Source of the DNA: Ochotona curzoniae
Taxonomy: Eukaryota; Chordata; Mammalia; Lagomorpha; Ochotonidae
DNA length: 64,000 nt
Assembly: GCF_017591425.1 (NCBI RefSeq)
Contig: NW_024465777.1
Span: 3,348,001 to 3,412,000 of the forward strand
Reading direction: 5' to 3'
The notes under the pieces were generated by a model that ran no database searches, was not told the origin of the DNA, and saw only the letters and a list, made by a program, of their open reading frames with translations. Both the position numbers and the translations under genes were made by a program. Below are positions 22,462 to 34,620 of the stretch, one piece after another (position 1 is the first letter of the stretch; every line of letters begins with the position of its first letter).

Positions 22462-22775
22462 TCTTTTTGAAGATTGATTTCATTTATTAGAAAGGTAGAG
22501 CAACAGAGAAGAATATTCTATCAACACCATCAACTGGTTCACTCCCCAGATGGCTGCAATGGCTGGGGCTGAGCCAGGCTGAAGCCAGGAATCCAGAGCT
22601 ACCACAGGTTGGCACAAGGGCCCCAGGACCGAGTCATCCTCTGCTGCCTTCTCGGGAGCATTAGCACGGAGCTGAATCAAAGGTGGAGCAGCCCAGGACT
22701 CGAACTATAGCCCCAACAAGAGATGCCGGCATCATACACTGTAGCTTACCCCACTGGACCACAACGCCAGCCCCA
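22462..22775 (-). mobile_element. SINE, full length
   Basis: Inverted tail 'gatttcatttattagaaagg', 'actggttcactccccagatg', 'ctgctgccttctcgggagca', inverted head 'actggaccacaacgccagcc'. Flanked by an imperfect duplication, 'aactttatct' on the left and 'aacttttatct' on the right. Confidence 0.85.
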
Positions 22776-23394
22776 AACTTTTATCTTTGGGCCAAGGATA
22801 TCACTCAGTTCAGCTGGGAAGGCCCTTAGTATCCTTGTATTTCAAAGATCTATTTTTCCTAATTGAGGAAGACGAGCCAAAAAAATAACCTCTTCAAGGC
22901 CACAAAGTTAACATCATTTCTATGCTTCTGGGTTTCCAGCCTAGGCCCTGAGGTTTCCCAAGAAGTCACACCAAGCTTGTGGGAACCGAGAACAAGGTGC
23001 CAGCCCGCCTCCTTGTGGCCTGAGCCAGCTGCCATGCCCCGCCGGCAGCTGGCTATGCGGAACGCCCGTGCCATGCTCTCTCCCTCCCGGTGTTTCAGTA
23101 TTGATCCAGGCCTCGTGGCTGGCTCTGGCCGAGTGAGCGGCTGACGTGGGTGTAATGTCAGCTTCATCAAAAATGCAGGAGTTGGGGTTTTACTCGTCTG
23201 CGTGCTACCTAGACGGTTTAAGTCGATGCTGGGCGGTTTCTACGAGCAGCCCACAGGCCGGCTTCTGGCTTCTCTGAAGTCATGCCGGGTTTGTAAAAGT
23301 CTTGGGAGCCCAGCCCTGGGTCCTGCTGCCCTGGGATGTGGCAGAAGATGGAGGTGCAGAATCCAGGAGATCAGGAATGGATGCTTCTCTTATG
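22776..23394. other. Unique sequence with CpG-richer core
   Basis: About 23000-23220 is richer in CpG than its surroundings and includes 'gtgagcggctgacgtgggtg', with a CRE-like TGACGT. No exon recognised. A possible regulatory element, by inference only. Confidence 0.35.
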
Positions 23395-23680
23395 AAAGGA
23401 TGGAAAATCTCTTTCCATCCCTTGGTTTGCTCCCCAAATGGTTACAGAAGTTGGAGCTGAGCCAGGCCAAAATTAGGAGCCTCATGCTCCATCCTGGCTT
23501 CTCTGGGGGCTGGCAGAGAGCCCAGGGCTTGAGCTGTCCCCTCCTGCCTCCCAAGGTGTTGCATCAGCAGGAAGCTGGGGCAGAGATAGAGTGGTTGGAA
23601 ATGGAAGCCAGGGTTCCACCATGGGATGCAGACATGCCAAGCATTGTCTTAACTCCTGTCCCAAACACCCACCCCAGGTT
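23395..23680 (-). mobile_element. SINE, diverged
   Basis: 'cccttggtttgctccccaaa', 'gttggagctgagccaggcca', 'gcatcagcaggaagctgggg', 'ccaccatgggatgcagacat'. The tail is eroded. It explains the middle of the 194-codon ORF at 23202-23786. Confidence 0.75.
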
Positions 23681-25597
23681 TAGCTGCCACTCTGGGTCCT
23701 GTCCCAGCTTGGGAATGTATTACTTCCTGCTGCCTGGAGCACAGGGGTCATTGGAAACCCAAAGAGGCTGCCCAGCACCGCTGTGAATAGCTTGTGGTCA
23801 GGGCTGGGGCAGAACCAGTACATTCTGAGGATGGACCCTTGAATGGAATTCTTTGACACGATGTCCCCAGGTGGACATCGGGGGCTACATCCGTTCCTGT
23901 CAGGTATGCTGGTGACAGGATGCAGCTGTCCCTCCAGAGCAAACTCCTGCTCGTGCCCTTGCTAATCACTGCCTTAAGACCCTCGTGGTGGGGCCATGCC
24001 CTGGCTCTGAATGCAGTGTGTGGTACAGTGGGTGACTCCCACGGGTGATGGTAGCAACCACAACAGCATTAAGTCATACTGGGGGAGCTCCAACTCTGAG
24101 CTCCTGACAAACTTCATCCTTGACATTTTTTCATTCATTTATCCCTCATAGTCATCATCATCATCATTTTACCAATGAGAAAGCAGAGGTGCAGAGAGGT
24201 CACATAGCCAGAGTGCTGGGTTGGCAGGTGACACTAACCACTTGACTGCACTGTCACCTGTCCTCTGTTCCAATGATGGAGGCGGCTGCAGAACACTGGG
24301 CAATAAGTGTGGACACCAGGCAACCCTGGCTTTGAATCCTGTCTATACCACCTACTTTCGTGTCTACTTAGTCAGGATCATCAACTCAGGAGGCTCTGCT
24401 TTCTGTGATGGAGACGTAACGTCTGACACTCCGGGTTCCCGTCCAGGTTATTGGCAAGGCAGATGATGGCTGGTGTGGATCGGGCCCTCGCCAAGTATGC
24501 CACACATTGTGTCAATTTGTTGCATGTGCCATCCATCTTTGAACACTCTAGACACGATGACGGGGGAGACCCCTGAGGCTGAAACTGGGTCAAGTAATTT
24601 TGCAAGATTATGAGAACAGAGCAAAGCCAAGATCTGACCCCATGTCCTCTAGGGACAGGGGTCCTAGACTCAGCCAGTGGGTATCATGCGCGCATCTGTG
24701 TCAGGTGACATGACTTTTGCCGGGGCAGGTGCTGAGCCTGGCTGGCTCACACAAGCCCTCAAGGATGTGGGTGATGAGGCCAGGGAAGTCGCACATGCAT
24801 GCAGCCTTGGGCCAGGCACTGCAGCAGGCTGGCATCAGCACGTTGCCACCCCAGGCTCATCCCAGCACCTGTGACAGCCGGGGCCTGTTTAGCTCTGCGC
24901 TCTGTCCCATGAGGACCCCAAGGCTCGCCACCCTTTGAGTCTGCACGGGACACTTGGAAGCTACACCAGCTCTGAGACAGCTTCGTCCTCTGCAGACCAA
25001 TGAGAGCAGAGACACTCAGAGTCCCACCCAGCCCTGTCACAGCCCAAGGTCTGCTCAGGATCAGCCCTGGGGAAGTGCTAAACTGCGGCTCAATGGCTGC
25101 TGCAGCAAAGCCCTCCTGGGTCCAGGCTGCCCGGAGTGATTTTTTGCTGTGAAAATGTCTTCTCCCTAGCCCTGCTGGCCTGGCAGTCAACCAGAGCAGG
25201 AGCAGATCCTCCAGAGGCTCAAAACCCCAAGTCAGGGCTTGTTGGAAGTGTGTCCCATTGTTGCTATTATTTTCCACCCATTCTGTAGTGACCTTACGTA
25301 TAAAGGCCTCCTAGGGTTCCCCCATCCCCCAGAACAGATCACAATCGGAGACAACCCACCTACTCACTTGACAGAAAAACAAACAAGGCTCAGAGATGTG
25401 AAGGGACTCACCCAAACCCACGTGATCAGTGAGTGACATTCCTTGGCTTAGAACCCATACTCTTAGACACCCAACTCAATCCTGCTTCTGCTGCCCACCT
25501 ACTTCCTGGCACCTGTCACTCCAGACTGGGGGATGGGTGCTGTTGGCCTTGAGCTTGACTTCAACAGGTCTGTCAAAGGCCACAAAGAAATTCCTAG
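23681..25597. other. Unique sequence with MIR/L2 relics
   Basis: At 24130-24205, 'ttttaccaatgagaaagcag' and 'gtgcagagaggtcacatagc' are typical of MIR/L2 ends. At 24285-24480, 'ggctttgaatcctgtctata' is MIR-core-like. At about 25370-25450, 'aaggctcagagatgtgaagg' is L2/MIR-like. The relics are too eroded to bound precisely. Remaining sequence is unique. A (CAT)n run lies at about 24153-24168. Confidence 0.5.
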
Positions 25598-27425
25598 GTG
25601 ATGGCGAAGCGCAAAGCAGACAGCCAACAGGAAAACACACCCAGCAAAGCAAACCCTAATGCAAGTGCGGGACTGAGAGATGAATGTTCGGACCAAGCAA
25701 ACCTTAGCCCACTAGTACGATTGGAACACAGGGTGCAACACAGGACATGCCCAGCTTGGATTTGGCTCCAACTGGTTCACATTAAGCACAAAGTTGAGCC
25801 ACAGAGTCTAAGGCAGAGGTCATGACAGGTGGACGGGGCTGCGGCAGGATCTGGATACAGCTGTCCTCTCCCTTGGCACAAATGTGGATTGGGAAAAGAT
25901 GTACCGGGCCGGGCCAGACACTAACACGTTCTGGTGCTCTGGAGTACCAGGGTGGATGTGGGGCGGACTAGGCTAGGTCCCAACCTCAACTTAGCCATGT
26001 ACAAGCTATATGGGGGCATGGATGACCGTGGCCGCGCTGAAACACTCTACAGCAAGAACCAGAACGGGATGATGGCCAGTTAGGAAAGACCACTGTTCCT
26101 ACAAGGATAAGAGGCGAACTGGCACATGGACCCACTGACATGCGCGAAACCTGGCACACGGAGGGGTTCTGATGGAGGAGCTCAGGCAACTCCTCTGGCA
26201 GGACACAGACCCTGCAGGTCAGCACAAGGAACATGCAAGGCAACAGCCAATAGGTCATAGAAAGTGTCCCACTGGCATGCATTTGGCTTGGGTCGGGGGC
26301 AGACCAGGCTGAATCTGTTCATGTCATCCACTGGTGAATCTGACCGCCAGAACAGAGTGTGGGTCGAACCAGGTCCAGTCGTAACAAAAGCAACACGCAG
26401 GCTGGAATGCCAAGGTGAGGTAGCCTGAGTCGGATGCAGCCGCAGCACCCAACCAACACAAGTGAGAACCAGGAAAGGAGACGGCAGAACTGACAGGAGA
26501 AAAAGGGGAGGCTCCCTAGCTGAACAGCAAATTACACTGAGGAGCGGGAGCTGGGTGGGGGGTGGACTAGACCAGGCAGGGACACAGCGCCTGTGCACCT
26601 CATGGGGACCAGATTGGGTGAAAACCAGGCTAGGCTGACCAATCCCACTAGAGTAAGCTACAACCAGAGTTGGTGAGGGTTGTTGGGCTTAGTTGTAGCA
26701 ACAGAAGGGTACTGGGGACAGACTGGGCTAGTAGGCCATATATACTGGCAAGCCAGGGTAGGAGGTGGGCCTGGTTGAGGCTACTGTGGGCCGCCCTGAC
26801 TGGGCTGCAACTCCTACTAGTTCGTGCGAGGGACAAATGCGTCCAGGGTGGAACCAGGCGGGACTGCAAGAAGACACAGGTGGAGACAGAACCGGCCCAG
26901 CAACTGCAGCCGCCAGCTGACCGGGGCAGTGGACTGTGATGGGCCCTTTGCTACTAAAACAGCAGGAATCTGGACTGGGAATACCTCAAAATTTCTTCGA
27001 GGATCTTCCCATTCGAGACACCGGACTCGGAGTCCTAACCAGGGAAAGACAGGACAAATCAAGCAACAACCTCAGCCATCTGTTGGCAGCAGAGACTGGG
27101 CAAATGGAGACCCTAGACGGGACTGTGTCAATCAATGAACTCTTCAATGACCACATCATGATTGGGGTGGCGAGACTGGCAACAAAAGCCACATCCTCCA
27201 CCCAAGGTCTGCTCACCTGCAAAATGGGTGGAGCAGCCCTCTTCAACAGGTGAAATAGCGTATGCAGTGTCAGGTACCATGCCAGGCTCAGCAGGTGAAA
27301 ACTCAGATGGAAGCCAACACCTCAGATCAGAACATCTGGGTCCCGACAATGAAAACTGCAGAATTTATCAGGACATGATGCTGCCTTTCCACAAAGAAAT
27401 TGTGATGCCAACTTAGACCTCAATC
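25598..27425 (+). mobile_element. GC-rich composite repeat, copy B (partial)
   Basis: Colinear with copy A. 'acaaggataagaggcgaact', 'ggttctgatggaggagctca' with 'ggacacagaccctgcaggtc', and 'catgcatttggcttgggtcg' match the equivalents in A at about 18530-18720. Its tail (26880-27130) aligns with A and D ('caacctcagccatctgttgg' against 'cctcctcagccaatcattgg'). The 5' end starts inside the array. No L1-like 3' end or A tail was found, so both ends are approximate and the copy is truncated or old. Confidence 0.65.
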
Positions 27426-28864
27426 TGAACCCCCTGGCACTCCTGGCTTTCCTAAACTGTAAACCTTGAGAACACGTTTCATGGAGGGACCCCAGAAACT
27501 CACTCCTAACTCACACTCGGCTTTGAGTCTCCTGGGCTTATGTTTTCCCACACAGGGCTCGCCTTCCAGAGCTCTGCAGCTGTGGAATCTTCCAGAGAAT
27601 CCAGGAGAAACATGAATGCTTGAGATGCTGGCTGTGGTCCCTGCTCTGTTACTCCATGGCTCCAGCAGGCTTATGATTCCTGTGTAGCCCAGGACGCAAG
27701 ACTTATCTGAGTTGACCCTAACCCCTCCTGCACCCCTCCAATGCCGGGTTCTCCCCAGGTATTAACCCCTGCATGGCAACTCAGAAATAAGATGACACGT
27801 CTAAGGTCACCCCACTACGAAGGAGCACAGCCAGGATTTGAACCAAGGTCTCTGATCACATCACCACAGGAAAGCAGGACCTTTTCCAGGCATTTCCTCA
27901 GTTTCACCGCTGACCTTGGAAAGCCGTTTCTAACTTTTACTTCCTCCTTTTAGAGAGAAGCCATAACAACATGCCATGCCAGGTACTGTTCCTGCCACTC
28001 CGTGTGTTTCCACACACATAACATCCCCAGCGGTCCACTGCCATGAGTCTTCTCATTGGCCCATTTCACAGCTGAAGCCACAGAACTTGAGACCTGAGCC
28101 CTCCTCATCAGGATCTCAAGGCTGGAAAACAGGGGGGCTGGGATTCAAATGCAGAGGAGTCAAGCTCCAGCTCACCCTCTCCTGGTCCCCACACTCCCAC
28201 CTCACAAGCAGGCACAGGAAACCCTCTACTGCCGGCCCCTCACTGCACCACGGCCCCATGGCCCCAGCTCCTGTTGATGTTGGTGCAGGCCGGGCTCCTC
28301 TCCTGCTGGGAGCAGGATTTGGGCTGTCAGGCCGGAGTCAGACAGATGGCTTTCCCCAGCCAGGCTTGGCTCCCAAGTTTCTCCACGCCGGACCCAAGCA
28401 CAACACAATCTAGCGGCCCTGGCTGCTCTTCAGAAAAGAAATGCGAGGCAAGTGTGGAAAGAAATCTAATTAGAATCCCTCAGAGCCCCAGCTCTCCTGC
28501 TTATTAAATTAGTCCCCTTTAATGTGGAATTCAGCTCATTAGAATCATTTGAATGCTGAGGAATTGTCTTATATGTCCTGATCTGAGACAAGCTGTTTTC
28601 ACAATTGCATTTGTCCGTGTCCTACTCTTTCCCCAGTGGGACAAAGTGTGACCATCCAGGCCAGGGACTTCCTGCCTTGGGGACGAGCGTGAGGAGAGCC
28701 CAGGGATCCCACTCCTCTTGGGCCAGAGCTACAGAACTGTCAGTGTTGAGAACCGCCCCCCTACACATTTAAGGAGACACTTGGGTTTCCTCAGGCAGTT
28801 GCCCGAATCAGAGACTCATCCATGATGTACAGGCAGGTGGTAAAAATCTAGGAAGCCCAGGCCA
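27426..28864. other. Unique sequence with L2/MIR relics and an AT-rich conserved-looking core
   Basis: At 27775-27865, 'aaggtcaccccactacgaag' and 'caggatttgaaccaaggtct' read as an L2/MIR end. At 28040-28170, 'cccatttcacagctgaagcc' and 'ctgggattcaaatgcagagg' do likewise. 28430-28620 is a repeat-free AT-rich island with several TAAT motifs (see findings). No exon seen. Confidence 0.45.
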
Positions 28865-29515
28865 AATTCTTCCTGTGGACCAAGTGACCCAGCAACACCA
28901 ACATCCCATTTGGGTGCTGGTTGGAATCCCCACTTGTTCCGTTTCCAATCCAGCTCCCTGCTAAAGTGCCTGGAAAAACAGCAGAAGATGGCCCAGGTCC
29001 TTAGGCTCCTGCATCCACATGGGAGACTTGGAACGAAGCTTTGGGCTTCCACTTGGCACAGCCCCAGTCATTGAGACCATTTGGGGAGTGAACCAGTGGA
29101 TGGAAGATCTATCTCTCTGGGGCCCAGCGCGATAGCATAGCGGTTAAAGTCCTCGCCTTGAATGCGCTGGGATCCCAAATGAGCGCTGGTTCTAATCCTG
29201 GCAGCCTCGCTTCCCATCCAGCCCCCTGCTTATGGCCTGGGAAAGCAGTTGAGGATGGCCCAAAGCTTTGGGACACTGCACCCATGTGGGAGACCTAGAT
29301 CCTGGCTACAGATTGGCTCAGCTCCAACTGTTGTGGCCTCTTGGGGAGTGAAATATTGGATGGAAGATCTTCCTGTCTGTCTCTGCTTCTCTCTGTATAT
29401 CTACCTTTCCAATAAAAATAAATAAATCTTAAAAATAACAAAAGATCTCTGTGTGTGTGTGTATCTCTCCTCTCTCTAATATTGCCTTTTCAATAAAAAT
29501 AAATAAATCTATAGG
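28865..29515 (+). mobile_element. Old SINE interrupted by younger SINE
   Basis: The outer SINE runs 28865-29118 ('agcaacaccaacatcccatt' to 'ggatggaagatctatctctc') and resumes at about 29450 with its pyrimidine tract and 'caataaaaataaataaatct'. The interruption is the SINE at 29119-29441. Confidence 0.85.
29119..29441 (+). mobile_element. Young pika-type SINE nested in older SINE
   Basis: Begins 'ggggcccagcgcgatagcat', with the young head 'gttaaagtcctcgccttgaa' and the tail 'tccaataaaaataaataaat'. Flanks share 'aagatct' plus CT-rich sequence. The body near 'agacctagatcctggctaca' lacks the usual 'gaagaagctc' segment. Confidence 0.9.
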
Positions 29516-30935
29516 GGGAAAAAAGGGTAATCAATCCATTGGCCCAGCTCCGAAGGCCCTGGGTGCAGGGAACAGGGCTCCCCTCTCGGGTCCTGAGCCT
29601 TTATGTCAGCCAGATGTGAATCCACGGGCTGGGATTCACATGGAGGGGCTGGGACCCTGTTGCAGTGCCTGGGATCTGAGGACCGCGCCCAGCCCAAGTG
29701 CCCCAGGGAGGCTCTGGACACGCTGGAGCTGAGCAGCAGCACAGAAGGGACCTGACTGTCCGTCCTTCTCCCTCCCCGAGGTCCAAGGCTGCCAGGCCCA
29801 GTGTAGCCTCGACAGTTTGCACCCCAGGAGAGCATCTCTGTGCCCTCTGGCCAGGTGCCAACCAAAGACCCTGCCAGCTCTCCAAGTCTGCAGAAGAAGC
29901 TGTTACCACCTCTGTCACTGGCCCCTGTCGAGTCTGACTTCCTTTGCGGAACACCCCAGCCCGCCACATGCTCCTGGGCCAGGCCTTTGCTCTGTGCTGC
30001 TTTGTAAACCTGCTCTCTCCCCGGGGCCTAGCCATGGAGATTCGGAGCCACAACCTGGACTGGATTTTCTTACAGGCCCATGGCCCTGCTCTTCCATGTC
30101 AGCCCCCCAGTGACTCTCAAGAACACAGCTGATCCCTGGTCACCTGGGAGAGCCGTCTAGGATAAACGAAGCCTAAAGCCCAGGTCCTATCACCCCTGGC
30201 CTGAGAGATGAGCCCCAAGGCCCAGAGGCTCTGCTCTCAGCCCCAGCCTTCACAAAGCAGATCAGCTCCTGACTGCCCCAAGTAATCACACATGGGTGCT
30301 GCTGCCACTGCCCCCTCACCCATCCAGGAACCAGAGAAAATGGCTTGGACAAGGCTCCATGCCTCAGCGGATCTTAAGAAGAAGCTGCAATGTACTGAGA
30401 GACAATTGTGGTCAAAAGAATGCCTCAGCTCCAATGACCCATTTTACTCCATTGAGCCACCCACTTCTGGCTACAGGTCACATCCGCTTGCCTGGCTGAT
30501 CCATGAGCAGCATCTCCCCAGTAGGAGTGGTGGTGTGGGAACGGGGGTGGGAGGTGCTGAGCGATCAACAACAATACACTCCTCTTATTCTCTGTCCCTT
30601 TCTTTCCTGTCTCTGAGATCCTAAAAAGAAGAAATGAAAACTTCAGGCCCCCAAATGGCAGCACTCCCATAGAGAAGACCCCTTGCTATGACATCCAGAA
30701 GACATCAAAGACCAGCAGCTCTCAGCAAAACAACCAAAGGGTACTGCCTTTCAGGTGGCTGTATCCTCCTCTGTTCTCTCATTCCTGCTCTTGGTTAACA
30801 TCTGCAGCCTACTATGGGACACACACACACTCACTGCAACACCAGGACAGCAGGCAGGGCTTCCTTTGCTCTCCCTGTGGGCTGCACAGGCCCCTGCAGC
30901 TGCCCACCACCCTTTATTCTGGCAACAACCCTAGG
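29516..30935. other. Unique sequence, nothing recognised
   Basis: GC-rich unique DNA. Overlapping ORFs of up to 152 codons on both strands at 29500-30050 have no domain I recognise. Confidence 0.45.
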
Positions 30936-31130
30936 GCTGAGAGCATACCAGCTCTGGCATCACATAGGCCCAAGTTCGAGTCCTGATCCCCTCCGCTACT
31001 CTTGACTCAGGATAAGTCACACCATCTCTAAGCCTCCATGTTTCTATCTGTAAAGTGGGAACGATAGCACCCCTGGGTTTAGTGAGCTCGGTAGGCACTA
31101 GCTTAGCACAGTGCTCTGGCTGAGAGAGGG
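30936..31130 (+). mobile_element. MIR fragment, well preserved
   Basis: 'gctctggcatcacataggcc', 'aagttcgagtcctgatcccc', 'ctcaggataagtcacaccat', 'taagcctccatgtttctatc', 'tgtaaagtgggaacgatagc' and 'ttagcacagtgctctggc' follow MIR order from head to tail. Confidence 0.85.
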
Positions 31131-32559
31131 CGGAGGGGATGCTGAGAAGGTAAGGTGTTGCCTCCCAGGTGACAGAAGAGCGAGGCACACAGGTGAGGGC
31201 TTGTGGAGGCAAACAGCCTCTCTGGGTCTGTTCATTCCATATCACCACCAGGGCAGCCTGGAAGGTGAACAAGGGAAAAAAGTCTCTGGGTGAGGCGCCA
31301 AAGACATCAAGCAGGATAAAGTCACAAGATGACAACACCCGAAGGAACTGGGTGAAGAACAAGCATCCCACTGACTCCTGCCTCTGCCTCTGATTGACAC
31401 TGACCCATCCGGGAATGTCAGAGCAAAGCCCACCCCTCCGACTCAGGGCTGCCTCCATCAGCCAGGCATGCTGGGCTGGCCCTCGTCCAGCTGGAGAAAT
31501 GGCTAGGGATCGAGGCAAAGGGCTCAATTCCACAGCCACAAGCACCCGGCCCCAGAGACAACAGCGGCTCCCGGATTCCTGGGCTCCAAGCTCCGCCTTG
31601 GAACATTTTCAGGCCAAAATAAATGTGGGAACCCCACAGCGGAGTCTTGGAACTGGAACAGAATCCGAGATGTCGCCCAACGCAGCCCAGTCCTTCCAGG
31701 CAAAACCACACCAGAAACCGTGCCCGACAGATTCTAATTAGATGAATGGTTTTAAATTAAATCACGGGGATGGGCAGGGCGAAGGGTGCCAAGGATAATT
31801 GGAGCAGAAATGCCGGCCAGAGAAAACAGTGGGAAAGACCGGGAGTGTGGACACGCGCACGGAGGAAGCCGGGACCCAGGTGCTCAGCTGGCAGAACCCC
31901 GGCGAGCTCTGCTGAAGAAGCAGCCACAGGCCACTGGCAGCCCAGTGGTTGCATGGCCCACCCCCCTCTGCTGCGGGTGAGGCCTGGGCTCCTGCAGGAC
32001 CACCTGTCCAGCCTCATTGTCACCTCCCCCAGGACCGGCGTGGGGAGCATCCTTCAGTACACAGAAGTCACCCCACTCTCCTTGTCCCCTCCCAGCCTTG
32101 CACCCACAATTCTTCTGCCTGGAAGCCCTTCTCTGCACCCCACTGTCCCCCACCCTCATAGGAACTCACTCCCACCCTTCTTGGAGGTCTGGGCTACACC
32201 CTGGGGAGACCCCACTTCCAACTCTCACTCCCCCCAAAAACTCAGGCTCCTGCTACTGAGTGCCTGTGGGCTCCCTATGCACAGCCCAGAACATGGCAAC
32301 ACTGCATCCCCACTCGGCCACCTTGTCACCGCCACGTCCCTGGGGCTGAGTGCCGAGCCCTGGACACTTCATAAATACTTGGTGGATGAAAGAAGACATG
32401 ACTGCTCATTTCCCCCAGCACGGCCCACTGATCTGATTGTTGGGGCTGCACTAATGAGCAGTGGGCCTTGAATGCACCCTCGAAGGCCTCTAAACAGACA
32501 CACTCCAGTCTTTATTAAGTGCCTCCAACATGGGAGGCTTGGTGTCCTGGGCATAGACT
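31131..32559. other. Unique sequence, with a possible conserved non-coding element
   Basis: 31600-31850 is repeat-free and carries 'gacagattctaattagatga' and 'ggttttaaattaaatcacgg', homeodomain-like AT cores in a GC-rich setting. The longest ORF of the window (31770-32471, 233 codons) lies here. It is rich in S, P and H, lacks recognisable domains and is treated as chance. Confidence 0.4.
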
Positions 32560-32690
32560 TATTTGCAGTTGAGCCCACACAACCCGTAACCGGGGGCTGC
32601 TGTCACTACCCCCTTCTGGAGGGTGGAGAAACAGAGGTCAGAGAGGTTGAGTCACTCACCTGAGCTCACAGAGCCTGGACTTCATGGAGG
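32560..32690 (+). mobile_element. L2/MIR-like relic
   Basis: 'ccccttctggagggtggaga', 'aacagaggtcagagaggttg' and 'agtcactcacctgagctcac' resemble the 3' end of L2 or MIR-type relics. Family uncertain. Confidence 0.5.
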
Positions 32691-33049
32691 GCCCATCTGG
32701 CCTCGAAGCTGGACACCAGCATCCCCCCGAGGCCTCCCAGTGGATAACTCTAAACCAAGCCTGTGACAAACTCGGTGCTTATTTCTTCTGCTGGCATCAC
32801 CAGCCCCGACGAGGTCCCAGCAAAACTTGTCCCATCCCCTGTCATAGAGCTAGAGCCCACAAAGCCCTGGACTGTGGGACTCCTTGAGAATGAAAGGCAA
32901 GAAAATCTACTGCTGCCCAAAGGTCCTAAGGAGCCCTCTTGCCCTGGCACCCAAAGAGACAACAAAGCTGAGGTCACAGGGACAGGCCAGGAGGCAGGAG
33001 AAAAGCCGATCGCCCCCCAGGTCAGGTGTCCTCCCATCCAAGGCCGTGG
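32691..33049. other. Unique sequence, nothing recognised
   Basis: Short unique stretch between old repeats. No features seen. Confidence 0.4.
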
Positions 33050-33650
33050 CTGCCTCCTACAAGCAGTCTTTCCGGTGTCCCTGGAGCCCTGCTTGTGCTT
33101 TGGTCACACCCTAACTCTGTGTGCTTCTGTGGGCCAGCTGCAAGCAGCTCTGCCACTCACCTAACTCTTCATTGCTTAATTGTCTTATCTGTAAAAGGGG
33201 ATGTTATGCGGTTGGCACAGTGGCTCAATAGGCTAATCCTCAGCCTACTAACACCAGCATCCCACGTAGGCATCCGTTCAGGTTCTGGCAACTCTACTTT
33301 CTGACCCAGCTCCCTGCTTGTGGCCTAAGTAAGCAGCAGAGGAGGGATCAGGTTCTTAGGCGCCCTGCACCCACTTGGGAGACCCAGAAGAAGCTCCTGG
33401 CTTTGGATCAGCTCAGCTCCGGCCTTTGCAACCATTTGGGGAGTGAACCAGAGGATGGAGAATCTTTCTGTCTCTTCTTCTCTCTACAAATCTGCCTTTC
33501 AAATACAAATAAATCTTTTTAATAGGGATGTTATGGAGCAGTTGGATATACACAAAGCAAGACAATATGGAGATGGGTTTGCAGTAAATGTGTGTATATA
33601 AAGCTCAATGTTTAGAGCAACTCCTGGCATGTAGCAAGTGCTTAGTGAAC
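33050..33650 (+). mobile_element. MIR relic split by a SINE
   Basis: Left half about 33100-33208: 'agctctgccactcacctaac', 'attgtcttatctgtaaaagg'. Right half 33525-33650: 'tagagcaactcctggcatgt', 'agcaagtgcttagtgaacac'. Together they follow MIR order, interrupted by the SINE at 33209-33524. Confidence 0.7.
33209..33524 (+). mobile_element. CSINE-type SINE with perfect target-site duplication
   Basis: 'ggttggcacagtggctcaat' head to 'caaatacaaataaatctttt' tail. The 11-bp 'gggatgttatg' occurs at 33198-33208 and again at 33525-33535, a clear target-site duplication. Confidence 0.95.
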
Positions 33651-33834
33651 ACCACCTATTGTTACTCATGTCAATATTGCAGGTAACACACCAGGGGCAG
33701 ATGGAGGTGATGGCGGGCAGGTGACACCATTTATGGAATCCCTTTGAGGTTCCCAAACACTGGTCTGCAAAACAGCCTCAGGGCACCTCGCAGGGCAGGT
33801 TTTTTGTTTTTAATTATTGTTGTTGTTTTGTTTT

Positions 33835-34127
33835 AAAAGATTTACTTATTTCTATTGGAAAGTCAAATATACAGAGAGAAGGAAATAACAGAGAAAAAGA
33901 TCATCCATCCGATGTCCCACTCCCCAAGTGGCCGCAACGGCCGAAACTGAGTAGATCAGAAACCAGGATCCACTCAGGGTCCCAAGGCTTTCGGGCGATC
34001 CTCTACTGCTTTCCCAAGACACAAGCAGGGAGCTGGAAGGAAGTGGAGCAGCCGGGATACAAATCGGCACCCATATGGGATCCCAGCACACGCAAAGCGA
34101 GGACTTTCGGCTACTGCACCAGTCCCA
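33835..34127 (-). mobile_element. SINE, full length, fairly young
   Basis: Inverted tail 'aaagatttacttatttctat', 'cccactccccaagtggccgc', 'aaatcggcacccatatggga', inverted head 'tcggctactgcaccagtccc'. CpGs are still present in the inverted B-box region. Confidence 0.9.
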
Positions 34128-34359
34128 CGCAGAGCATTTATTAAGGAGACAGACCTTAAAGCCCCACTCAGAGACCTACAGACTCCGCCCTCTAGCCCAG
34201 GATTATTATTCTTACCACCTGCCCAGATGCTCCTAAATTTAGTTCACACTGAGTAGCCAGCTCTTTCTCCAACAAATGAGAGTATGGGCACTGCTATGAA
34301 CCCCAAGTGGAGGGAGAGTCCTTTCCTTGCTTTTTCCGTTTGTTTTTGTAAATTAATAC
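34128..34359. other. Unique spacer
   Basis: Nothing recognised. Confidence 0.4.
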
Positions 34360-34620
34360 TTTCACTAGATTTATTTATTTATTGCTTATGAACTTAAAGG
34401 CAGAGTAACGCCCAAACAGCTAGACAGCCAAAGCACCCAGTCATTGGTTACCCTCCAAATGCCCATACCTCCAGGAAACTGAAGGAAATTGGCATCTCCC
34501 TTGTGGGCAACCAGAGCCCAACCTCCTTCCTGACTCTGTAGTAGAAGGCAGCTCTTAGGAACCAAAACCAGGCTCTCAATTTGGGACACAAAGTATCTTA
34601 ACCAGGTTCCTAACACCTGC
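34360..34620 (-). mobile_element. Degenerate SINE
   Basis: 'ctagatttatttatttattg' and 'aaaggcagagtaacgccc', then a body with 'attggttaccctccaaatgc' and 'gaaccaaaaccaggctctca'. An old minus-strand copy with a weak head. Confidence 0.6.

Noticed and set aside
23202..23786. 194-codon plus-strand ORF
   Set aside because: Its middle is an inverted SINE (23395-23680). The frame is a by-product.
30931..31545. 204-codon minus-strand ORF
   Set aside because: About 195 bp of it is the antisense of a MIR. No domain seen in the rest.
31770..32471. Longest ORF in the window (233 codons, plus)
   Set aside because: Biased to P, S, H and L in GC-rich DNA, with equally open frames overlapping it on both strands. 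No recognisable domain, promoter or splice pattern.
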